This document shows, piece after piece, positions 11,401 through 17,445 of a stretch of DNA of 64,000 bases. Location: positions 1 through 64,000 of the forward strand of contig NCSJ02000141.1 in the NCBI GenBank assembly GCA_002812745.2, read 5' to 3'. Positions within the stretch are counted from its first letter, which is position 1, and every line of letters begins with the position of its first letter. A program made the translations under genes and the position numbers. This DNA comes from Scytalidium lignicola. Its lineage: Eukaryota; Ascomycota; Leotiomycetes. The notes under the pieces are model-generated. The model was not told the origin of the DNA and searched no databases. It saw nothing but the letters and a program-made list of their open reading frames with translations.

Positions 11401-11707
11401 TTCAGGCCACGACGGGCCATCTCATTCTTTCGCCGTCGAAGAAGAGCCTGTTGCTTTCGCAAACGAAGGATTTTGGCCATGGCTTCTTCTTCTTCTGCTT
11501 GTAGTCTATCCATGGATTTTTCCAAGGACTCCCAGTCCTGGGAACGAGGGACGTTCTTGTCCCAAGAATCGGAGGCCACGTCGCAGGAACGCTTCGCGCG
11601 CACGCACTCAGAACACCGCGAGGACTTCGAAAGGTCCACAACGCACTTTCGGTTCTCCTTGGAGCAATAAGAACAAGGGTCCATACTATCGCCGGTGTCC
11701 TCAATAG
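5489..11707 (+). CDS. Gypsy Gag-Pol polyprotein with chromodomain
   Basis: The first ATG is at 5489, giving 2,072 residues in one frame. Order: an acidic Ser/Glu-rich N-terminus; a capsid-like region at about 140-320; a zinc knuckle at about 385-398 with spacing C-X2-C-X4-H-X4-H (the last Cys is His); an unassigned region of about 400 residues; protease DSGA (Asp838); reverse transcriptase with Asp1082 and YLDD 1144-1147; RNase H with Asp1293; integrase with an H/H/C/C finger and catalytic Asp1577, Asp1643, Glu1679 (D,D-35-E); a GPY/F module; and a chromodomain (about 1866-1920; Tyr1868, Trp1889). Tf1-like elements also use one fused frame. The last 150 residues after the chromodomain lie opposite an antisense gene and look like chance coding. 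Several normally constant RT residues differ (for example CGDYR), so activity is not certain. Confidence 0.95.
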   Translation: MNQDLETGTPVDNNNEQQPEEGSEEGSEEESEEGSEEVSEESSEDSSEEDQGENQTIEETNIQEGVLEEVVMPPKQPARSTEGSAVGESSRASGKKPVPPLPKSDPEPVPRAPSPDPDPDSEPEDDVEQVPMATPREVKIARPDLFYGDRKKLKAYLAQTGTYLVLNDHLLPGDTHKVLWASTYLRGVAETWFQPFKDEWFATNGGTTNQGVRNILGSWENYTGELKRLYGDVDEKRNAERRLAHLRQTKSPSEYAMLYRQHAVSVNWGEEAHMHQFRIGLKDSIKEELYRRPAVNKLDALIDLAIKIGNEQYEMILDKKGGSYFNRRKSDGKKDRGDPMELDAMKKGKTFKGKGKKHYEGKSKKGNSFGISSEELDRRRKNKLCFKCGLPGHMANTHKKDNKSSAAVRVGAMRIPRIMDISSESSEEESSNEEEERPNLVTIPEITVEADADEMAMASILETGSVPMRRTRRMRHPRNQGEAVSPNRWRSMPGVSGIWMIVPAEFEAIPTEQYPVSGELLVLKYYLTIGMRGLRGWEILDRSQLYRTVWWEEATVEERELDLEDLALVYETNLQSIVIKKGSREFLLPVERTRIQDDFDQMPEDAWMVIEEGLSHVVWGRYNVQHEGLPMITFWQDRLEAETQYGEIWGLGKSVEQLPEAEQYHVQQERREPVRIVVEQANWDVEALPTVNELEEDSLPLEAPIVLPGEDELLQGIDEQFNQEVAAHPLNSVERIPVVSDVSITEIRERLGDEMAEWVRDARAFINDGSPDGPRLRNLAARRTALFEELQENAEDLEIEDDVSVDSAGNVNLYSMNSESSLYIDITLCGKPVKALIDSGAERNFISEQVVKRLGLSTRVKNDSYLISLANGTKVQKRVDVQTRNLDMRYGRSHQEKISFDVTRLGTYQVILGIEWMRKHNPIIDWRTGMITFPEETVSLGAVHVDETMKHIPGEYYEWLELFTERPDDSALPEHKPWDHEIKLKEGFRPAYGPIYRTTLAEDEATKKWLLEKMVPRGLYREGHGEAGAPLHYARKGDDPLGRPCGDYRHLNSGTEKDRYPLPLIDSMMDKLKGAVIFTKLDLWSAFNLVRIKRGDEWKAAIRTKYGLFEPLVMTFGMTNAPATQQRMMDRILEKYLEKFVMVYLDDIIIYSKSIEEHKEHVKLVLQALWEAGLRCKPVKCEFYKEQVQFLGHRISGERIETLDDKIQSIKEWETPKTVKQLQSFLGLANYYRRFVKDYSKISAPLTELTKKDQAYQWNDSAKEAFQSIKDAFVKGSFLGIFDPEKGIRIETDASDVALGAVLSQSQQIGKRHYRIPLAFWSRKLNAAERNYQTSDKEMLAIVEALKHWRVYAVGSSETVDILSDHHNLQYFMTTKQLNARQARWAEKLSEYDFKITHVKGEDNGRADALSRKPEYSAKEKEESEPILKEDEEGFLIYNRGQLMAITAVTDKHWADLISEATEREKEQNALPDMTRGEWEKIENIWYKNKRLYIPTKLAEEFVREQHGLPYNGHMGVARCYYQINKDYFIVKLRSVVKKVIAECEICGKAKNPRRKPWGQLHPTQIPDNPWELIGWDFIVKLPVSTDRTTKIEYDSIFVVTEHRTNYATFEPFRETWGAEEVADIFLRRIVSQWGLPKQIISDRDTRFTSKFWETLTARMGVKRKLSTAWHPQTDGKTERLNGWLEGYLRCYVNYDQDNWVDYLPMAEMAYNGAPHESTRITPFYANYGREPEGFRTGLELESTSESAEIRAKQMEEMQERIGNSLQYTKERMKKYHDRGRLMEPAYKKGDKVYLLRRNIKTTRPSDKLDWVKMGPYEIEEVYGPLTYKLKLPTTVKIHPVFHVSLLEPAPENAQTPMLEEVDPEREYEVEKIISHRMHYGKLQYLVKWIGYPESENGWEPTSNLTSCEELLEAYQRTHPRTDFREMESRGQRRRGQQQRKKPRLHRQNATLQTVSLASLSLPRRRVRPNTSGHDGPSHSFAVEEEPVAFANEGFWPWLLLLLLVVYPWIFPRTPSPGNEGRSCPKNRRPRRRNASRARTQNTARTSKGPQRTFGSPWSNKNKGPYYRRCPQ

Positions 11708-11786
11708 TCAAGGCGAGATTGACTCTCTCTCTTTTCTTTCTCTCAGAATCGGATGGAAGGAAAGGACAAGGACGCTTTGGGGGCAT
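11202..11786 (-). CDS. Antisense Zn2Cys6-like coiled-coil protein of the gypsy element
   Basis: The ATG is at 11784-11786 and the frame encodes 194 residues on the strand opposite gag-pol, ending inside the chromodomain codons. Cysteines 38, 41, 48, 58, 61 and 68 have spacing C-X2-C-X6-C-X9-C-X2-C-X6-C, which matches the GAL4-type binuclear zinc cluster (C-X2-C-X6-C-X5-12-C-X2-C-X6-8-C). A basic N-terminus precedes it. A strongly heptad-like Glu/Leu/Arg region (about 87-150) follows and should form a coiled coil, as in GAL4-type dimers. The pol frame opposite it reads as implausible protein (poly-Leu/Trp), so the antisense frame is the one under constraint. A role in binding element or host DNA is inferred only. 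Confidence 0.7.
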   Translation of the reverse strand: MPPKRPCPFLPSDSERKKRERVNLALTIEDTGDSMDPCSYCSKENRKCVVDLSKSSRCSECVRAKRSCDVASDSWDKNVPRSQDWESLEKSMDRLQAEEEEAMAKILRLRKQQALLRRRKNEMARRGLKYLDELDAAEEKERQEKLSEESRSACAGEASSSVVDPVFSDLAIPSPGNPFWDEFVDMPPIIPHNS

Positions 11787-11864
11787 GTTGGAAAGAAGGA
11801 AAGGATTGACGAGGGAACGAGATAATTCATGACGACGAGTTAAGCGTCGGGGCGACGCTAGTGC

Positions 11865-11877
11865 AGAAAGGGGATAA
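11865..11877 (+). promoter_or_regulatory. Polypurine tract
   Basis: AGAAAGGGGATAA lies directly before the 3' LTR, the expected position of the plus-strand primer left by RNase H. Confidence 0.8.
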
Positions 11878-12220
11878 TGTTACGGGTTTTACCTAACAAG
11901 CTGATTGGTGTAGGCCTGAGGCTCGGTACACGGAAGGTGTGCATAGAGAACCTAACAATCAGGGGTCACGTGATGGAGTCTTGGGATCCCTGGTGGACTC
12001 CAGTGGACTCCAAGGACTCCAAGGGATCCAACTGTATTTCATTATCTATATAAGCACGCTGTAGGAACATGAGAGTAGATTCCTCGTGTTCAACCTAAAT
12101 ACATTACTGTATCCTACCTTCGACCTAGTAACTTGCTTGTGTGTCACACGTTTCCGTTGTCCCTGAACATCTACCTTACCCTTGGCTATCCAGTGACCTG
12201 GATGGCGTAGTTTTGTAACA
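11878..12220 (+). repeat. 3' LTR of gypsy element
   Basis: 343 bp, TGTTAC...GTAACA, identical to the 5' LTR as far as can be read. The base following it (12221 on) does not repeat the left flank. Confidence 0.95.
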
Positions 12221-12479
12221 GTTGAATAAAGTACTCTAAGAATTATAAACTAATATCATTGATTGTATAGTTATTCTCTGATAAATAAACTACTTTTGAA
12301 TACTTTAATTGATCTTTATACTATGATATTATATAATATTTGCTTTGAACAATAGTTATAGATAATATAAAAGCAATTCTATTAATATAGATAGTCTTAA
12401 TTATAATTACAAATTGATGATTTTCAAGGTTTAAAGAATAAAGTTAATATAATGTTAACCTTGAATTATAATAATAATT
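12221..12479. other. AT-rich DNA between gypsy LTR and pogo relic
   Basis: About 260 bp of strongly AT-rich sequence. I see no gene. It may be the decayed 3' part of the pogo-like transposase next to it. Confidence 0.4.
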
Positions 12480-13145
12480 ATAATAATAAATAAATCCTTA
12501 CTTTAATTAATTCAATTAAAACTAATACCTTTATACTTTTAAGACAATTAATATGAATCTTAATTTGTTAAAATTATATAAATTGTACTTATAGATATTA
12601 TATTTTTTAAGGGTTGTTATATAATAATTAAACTAATCATTAACTTCTTTCAGATCTTGAGTAATAATATGTTTTTAAACAATAGGTTTAGTCTTAATTT
12701 TATAGAGTAAAGGTTGACTTTTCCATTACTTGCAAAACTAAGACTAAGAAGGTAGAGATTAATTAGCTTGTTTTCAAAGGTAATTAATAATTGTAAATAT
12801 AATCTCCTTGGTAAGAAGCTGGTTATGCTGAAGGTATGACTTGATAAAGGTATGTACAGTTTGTTCTTGACTAATTGTCAGGATTTTGTTTTGACCTTTA
12901 GCTGAAGGTTGGTTACTTCGTCGAATGGCCATATTCAGAGTTGATTTATTGATTTTGAATAGCTTGGCAGCTACAGATTGGCTCTCAGTAGGGTTCTCAG
13001 CAAGCCAATCTTTTGCCTTACGAACATGCTCTTTAGTAGGCGTAGGCATATTGCTGTAGGAATGGAATATATTTTGAACAGTAAGAATATGCAGAGGGGT
13101 ATTCAATTTGTGTGGGTTTCCCATGGAAAAAAAATAGGCGACCAC
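12480..13145 (-). pseudogene. Pogo/Fot1-type DDE transposase fragment
   Basis: From the Met codon at 13049 the minus strand encodes an open stretch of about 91 residues starting MPTPTKEHVRKAKDWL. It contains the Psq-type helix-turn-helix (AAKLFKINKSTLNMAIRR) that pogo-family transposases use to bind their ends. It then follows the CENP-B-like N-terminal pattern (GQNKILTISQEQ). Past the stop at 12774 other frames continue the same protein: an IKTKPIV block near 12650-12680, and a YNFNKLRF block near 12545-12570 corresponding to the start of the DDE domain. Trp codons are stops. The fragment is not functional, and the catalytic part is not recognisable. Confidence 0.7.
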
Positions 13146-13171
13146 ATTCGCTTTGCGACCACATTCGCTTC
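13138..13171. repeat. 17-bp direct repeat upstream of pogo relic
   Basis: GCGACCACATTCGCTT(T/C) occurs twice back to back (13138-13154, 13155-13171), about 90 bp upstream of the transposase start codon. This is where transposase-binding repeats of the element's 5' end would lie. A related sequence (GAGCGAATGCGAC) follows at about 13182-13194. Confidence 0.55.
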
Positions 13172-13237
13172 CACCGACTAGGAGCGAATGCGACTAAAGT
13201 CGGGCAATGCGCGTGCCTGAGGCCCGACGATTACCTA

Positions 13238-13588
13238 TTACTCTTTATTCACGTCTGATCTGGAATAGTGTTTCAGAGATTTCTTACGCTTCGCTTCCAT
13301 ATCGCGCGGGAGCAAGCTTACTGGCATCGGGTACGATAGGCGCTACTTCTCCGTTAATAATGTCCCATCTCCAAAACCAAGGTAGTGACTTACAATTTGC
13401 TCTTTAGATGGTGGCCAAGACTCGAGATCAACAGAATTGTAAGTGAAATAACGACCACTCTTGCGGTTGCGGATAATGAGTGCTACGTCAACATCGCAGA
13501 ACTCTGCAAACTCATGAGCTTTACTAATTAAGGTCCTTTTTCTTCGGTTTAACCTTTCGTTTCTTCTTTTGGGAGGGTTAACAGCCAT
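13238..13588 (-). CDS. Small MADS-box (SRF-type) protein
   Basis: Exons are 13394-13588 and 13238-13342, giving 99 residues. The 51-nt intron (13343-13393) has a GTAAGT donor, a TTAAC branch-like site and a TAG acceptor; splicing restores the typical SWPPSKEQI...YPMPVSLLP junction. Residues about 10-65 form a MADS-type DNA-binding fold: a basic NRRKRTLISKAHEFAEFCDV stretch, then VALIIRN and the aromatic RYFTY strand. Single-domain MADS proteins of this size with the WPP motif are common in ascomycetes and have largely unknown targets. The start is the ATG at 13588. The gene has no stops and modest GC, unlike the RIP-damaged surroundings. Confidence 0.75.
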
Positions 13589-14340
13589 AATCAATTTGAG
13601 GAATTAAGTTTTATGCTTCAGAATAGGACTACAGTACTAACGTCTTTCAATCTATTACGAATCCCGTTATTTAGGTTTTTCCCTAAGAAATATTTCATTC
13701 CCAAGAACCAGGATCCGTTTTGGTCTCCGTACGGGGATTCGCTGTTGGCTCCCGTCTAGCCTGTTAGAGGCTGGTTTTAGTTGGACTTTGGTGTGACTAA
13801 AATTAGCCGCTGACCACCCTCACATCTCATCGGCGACCGTTGCAGTCCCCCACCTTCAAAATCCTAGCCAAGGATCCTGAATCGTATCCCCTTGAAACCA
13901 AAAAAGGGTGTAACTTAGTGTGCTGTGGACCTCAATTCTAAGAATAGACCAAGCGCAGCCAGCCCTTTCATAAACCACCCATCCCCACAATGCTCGGCTT
14001 TGTTCTCGATTGTATTTGTCAGGGGCTCCAGTTGTTAGGAAACGGTAGATAATTAGGGTTTTATCGCTAACTAACAGGAACTTACTTGACACTAATCCAG
14101 GGATCTCTCGCTATCCCTACTGTTCATGCTTGTCGAAAACAAACCAGTAAGGTAGCTTAAATTTAAGCTTAAATTTAGAGTACGGTTGTGGCGTTGGCGA
14201 AACTGGATTTCAGTAGCGTGGAGAATTTTCCTCCTAATAACAGTCACATGATCTCCAAAATTTCCAGCTAGAGCTAGTTGCTTACTTATCTTTTGATTGG
14301 TTTAAAGCATTGTAAAGCTAAAACTATTTTTAGATTCGGA
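13589..14340. other. Intergenic, no gene recognised
   Basis: Moderate-GC sequence upstream of the MADS gene. A 78-codon minus-strand frame (13856-14092) has no recognisable domain and I do not call it. Confidence 0.4.
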
Positions 14341-14430
14341 GTACTACAACTTCGAGTAGATCGGATTGAAATACTGCAACTGCAAGTAGGTCGAGTTGAA
14401 AGACTACACCTCAAAGTGATTGTGTTTGAA
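14341..14430. repeat. Three 30-bp degenerate tandem units
   Basis: Units 14341-14370, 14371-14400 and 14401-14430 share the pattern A-TACTxCAACTxCxAGTxGxTxGxxTTGAA and each ends in TTGAA. They could encode ten-residue repeats, but nothing shows that they are translated. Confidence 0.65.
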
Positions 14431-14482
14431 GTATATAACTTTAATATATTACAAAATAACATATGTGCCTTATTCATACTTC

Positions 14483-14740
14483 AAACTAAAGTAGACCAAG
14501 TTTTAGTAGAATAATGCAGACTACTTTAGCTTGAAGTATTAATGTTCCGCATGATAAAACCTAGAACACACCGAAGTTTAACATACCGAAGTTTAACACT
14601 AAAACCTAAATTACTTTAAACCAAAGTATACCAAATTTTAGTAAGGCAATGTAGATTACTTTAGCTTCAAGTATAAATGTTCTACATGGTAAAATTTAGA
14701 ATACACCGAAGTTTAATACTAGAACCCAAACTACTTTGGC
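14483..14740. repeat. Imperfect 135-bp tandem repeat
   Basis: A unit starting AAAC(T/C)AAAGTA(G/T)ACCAA at 14483 recurs at 14618 and partly at 14728. Shared blocks include ATTTTAGTA, ACTTTAGCTT, AATGTTC and ACACCGAAGTTTAA. Most differences are transitions. Confidence 0.7.
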
Positions 14741-15817
14741 TGATAATACAAAAATTTAGAGCATTTCTATAATCTGTACTGCACTGACTATAGACTATAT
14801 TCTACACTTTTAAAATACTGTCTTACGCGGAGTAGTATTCTTGTTGATTTATATTATTAATTCGGAAAATAACATTAAATCTAGCAAATCTGAATGATTG
14901 AATTAAAGCGAGTTATTGAGAAATTTAGTAACGTTATAACTACTTAAAGAGCCAAACAAGAACCATGTCATAATACAGGCGTTGTATTTTCAATAGTCTG
15001 CTACATCATATAACCTTAATGATATTATAGTAAGAACTTTTCAGAAACNTTTTTGTATCAATAAGAGAAAACAAGTTAGCAATAGGCCAACCTGGAACTA
15101 TTATTAGTTTTTGGAGGCTGTTTTAGAACCCTATAGTGCTTAGCAAGTTGCGTTGGATTGTTGGCCAATTAAGCTATGGGAATTGTTCTGGGGTGGAAAC
15201 ANTTTTTTACAGGGTCATTTTTGACTACTACAATCTCCTAGACGGGGTAGTCCTAGAAATCACACACAAAATGCAGTTGGTCATTCACATGATCTCGCTT
15301 AAGAGACAAGGAGTATAGACAAGGAGCAGAAAAGATTGCTGTTCAGTAGCTTTACTTGGGTATCCGATCTGGTTCCTTAGATTTCTTTGGGAACCTCCCT
15401 ATGATAGACCTTGATAACATCATGATGTTACTAGGCTCACTTAAGCCCTGACGTGCTGTAGCCCGCAATCTCCCCTGACGGGCCGGCCGGCTGATCGGCA
15501 TAGAATTTGCAAATACCTGTGAAAAGTATTGCATAAAAAAAGGTATTTAGCACTTAAGAAATAGTTAAGACCTTAAATATTGCTACTACTTATAAAATGT
15601 AAACATAAATTGTGTGCATAAACCAGGTAGCCATGTCAGCACTATAAGTATTACACAGAAAAGATAACTATGTAAAAGCCTAAATTAAATGTATATTAAT
15701 TTTAAATGCAAAACAAGAATTGATTATAAGGAATCAAAACCTAACAGTTTTAATAGAACAACTTTAAAGCACTTCAACTGAAGTTGGCTTTGTGGTTACA
15801 GAATCTTTTTTATTTTA
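14741..15817. other. Gene-poor interval
   Basis: Mixed AT-rich sequence with two N next to T homopolymers. A GC-rich patch containing GGCCGGCCGG lies at about 15440-15500. No domain is recognisable in either strand. Confidence 0.4.
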
Positions 15818-16183
15818 CTAAAGTAATATTCTACAATGTTTACAAGCAAATCCGCTGGTATACTCCTCTTTATATGGCTTAGCGCCTTTTGTTTGTGGAT
15901 ACAGATTCAGACTTGTCTGGTTTCTCAACTTCGCTGGGAAAAGTTCGAGAGGATCTGCTTGATAAGTCAAAAAGTTAACTTTAATGAATTTTAATGGAGG
16001 CATTGAGTTATTGTAACTCTTTAAAAAGCTTTTAATTCTTGGAAAAAGATGCTTTACATAAAATCTCATCTTATTTATTGTTTGGTTTTTAACTATTTGG
16101 TATACTACTACATTTAGCTTGTAACAAAGCCTCAATATTTCTGTGTACGTATTAAAGATGTAGTATATTAATGTATTAAACAT
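15818..16183 (-). CDS. Unrecognised 121-residue protein, possibly a fragment
   Basis: The frame opens with an ATG at 16183 and stays open for 121 residues with non-random composition (SGFACKHC near the C-terminus, Tyr- and Lys-rich before it, a YPQTKGAKPY stretch). I do not recognise a family. No RIP-type stops occur although the surroundings are AT-rich. It could be the last exon of a longer gene whose upstream exons lie beyond 16200, or a relic. Confidence 0.3.
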   Translation of the reverse strand: MFNTLIYYIFNTYTEILRLCYKLNVVVYQIVKNQTINKMRFYVKHLFPRIKSFLKSYNNSMPPLKFIKVNFLTYQADPLELFPAKLRNQTSLNLYPQTKGAKPYKEEYTSGFACKHCRILL

Positions 16184-17445
16184 CTCATTGGTGAACTCAG
16201 TGTCATTACTACTAATTTGTTAATTGCTATTATATATTTGGGTTAAGAAGTACTTATATACGCCCTATAGCCTCTGGGCTGCTGAGGAGGAGAATGTTAA
16301 ACTCCATATAACTTGACAAAGTTATCAGCTGCTTTCCAAGATGTTTTTGTTTGTGCAAAAGGTTCCGTTATCTCTGTTTCTCAGTAGGCCTGGTCAGGTT
16401 CCAGTCATTAATATATAAATTCTCTAGTCTCCTTATCAGTGACAACTGTACTTAAAGCGATCGGCGCTTCGAAGAAACTAAGGGTTTGTCCTGTATAAAC
16501 ATTTAAAAGACATTATAGAAGAAAAAGAAAGAACCCAACTTAACTNAAAAAATCATATCATCACTTATTTAGAAGAGCTTATACAGTTGGATCTTCGCAA
16601 AAAGCTTTTCTATACTTAGCTGATCAAGTTTAGCAAAAATATCAAGAATCATACAAACTGATACAATAAACTGCAAAACTGGTTAACTATAAGAAAGGTA
16701 CAAAAGAGTATACTTGTTACCTTTAGTTACTCAATAACAATTCAAGCTTAGTTAATCGATAATGTTATAATAGGCTATAAAGAAGATTAAGCAGCTATGT
16801 TCTATTGAGAAATATTGGGGTACTGTACTTGTATATTCGCAAGAAGGTATATATCTAAAGTGCATGTCGGGGCTGAAAAAGAAGGCTAGAAATAATCTAT
16901 TATCATAAGTCACTTTGCCGTCACTTGTTAACATTCGAGTGTGCAACAGGCTAGTTGTAGGTCACGGTGCAGCTAGTGTATAGCGTACTTCGTCTTTACA
17001 CTGAGATATCCCGAACCATCAGTTCAAGAGATCAAAGCACAGCCTCTAAATGATAGTACGCTCCTAATGCATACTCCCTGCCTGATTTTAAAGGGAAAAG
17101 TGATCTCAAGAGCATTGCCAGTATTAAATTTATTGAATTATTTGGGTTCCAATCTGGCCCCCTGCTCGATTCCTATAATTAGAATGACATAGGGGGAGCA
17201 AAATCGGACCCTCTGGATTAAGGCGACCCTTCCATCTGAGCATCGCCCAGATGATCTTGCTTAATTGGATGTTTACTCACGGTTGGGGAGCGCTGTGGCT
17301 GACGAGTTTGGCATTCTCGGCGGGAGGCGAGTGCGATAAAGAGAACAATTGCGGTTACCTTCCGAGTAACTATCTGCTGTGGAGGCGAGAAATCGTAAAG
17401 AATCTTCTCCAGAACAGTAATAAAACAGAAGAGAACATATGAAAC
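16184..17445. other. Intergenic between unrecognised frame and recombinase gene
   Basis: No coding region could be supported. A short plus-strand frame at 17251-17442 has no recognisable domain. Confidence 0.4.

Larger units (their letters stand above)
5125..12220 (+). mobile_element. Full-length Ty3/gypsy chromovirus
   Basis: A 7,096-bp LTR retrotransposon with 343-bp LTRs that appear identical base for base, a primer-binding region right after the 5' LTR, a purine tract before the 3' LTR and one long gag-pol frame ending in a chromodomain. It shows no RIP damage although it lies among heavily damaged elements, so it is young or arrived after RIP ceased there. The flanks do not form a target duplication (CAAGA on the left, GTTGA on the right). 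That suggests recombination between two copies, a post-insertion deletion or a mis-assembly. An antisense frame occupies the region between the chromodomain and the 3' LTR. Confidence 0.95.

Noticed and set aside
11410..11707. C-terminal tail of Gag-Pol as a functional domain
   Set aside because: Its sequence (LLLLLLVVYPW, poly-Arg) mirrors the coiled-coil codons of the antisense gene. Chromovirus polyproteins normally end soon after the chromodomain.
14483..14740. 135-bp repeats as a CRISPR-like array
   Set aside because: Only two units plus a fragment occur, with no constant repeat/variable spacer pattern, and the genome is eukaryotic.
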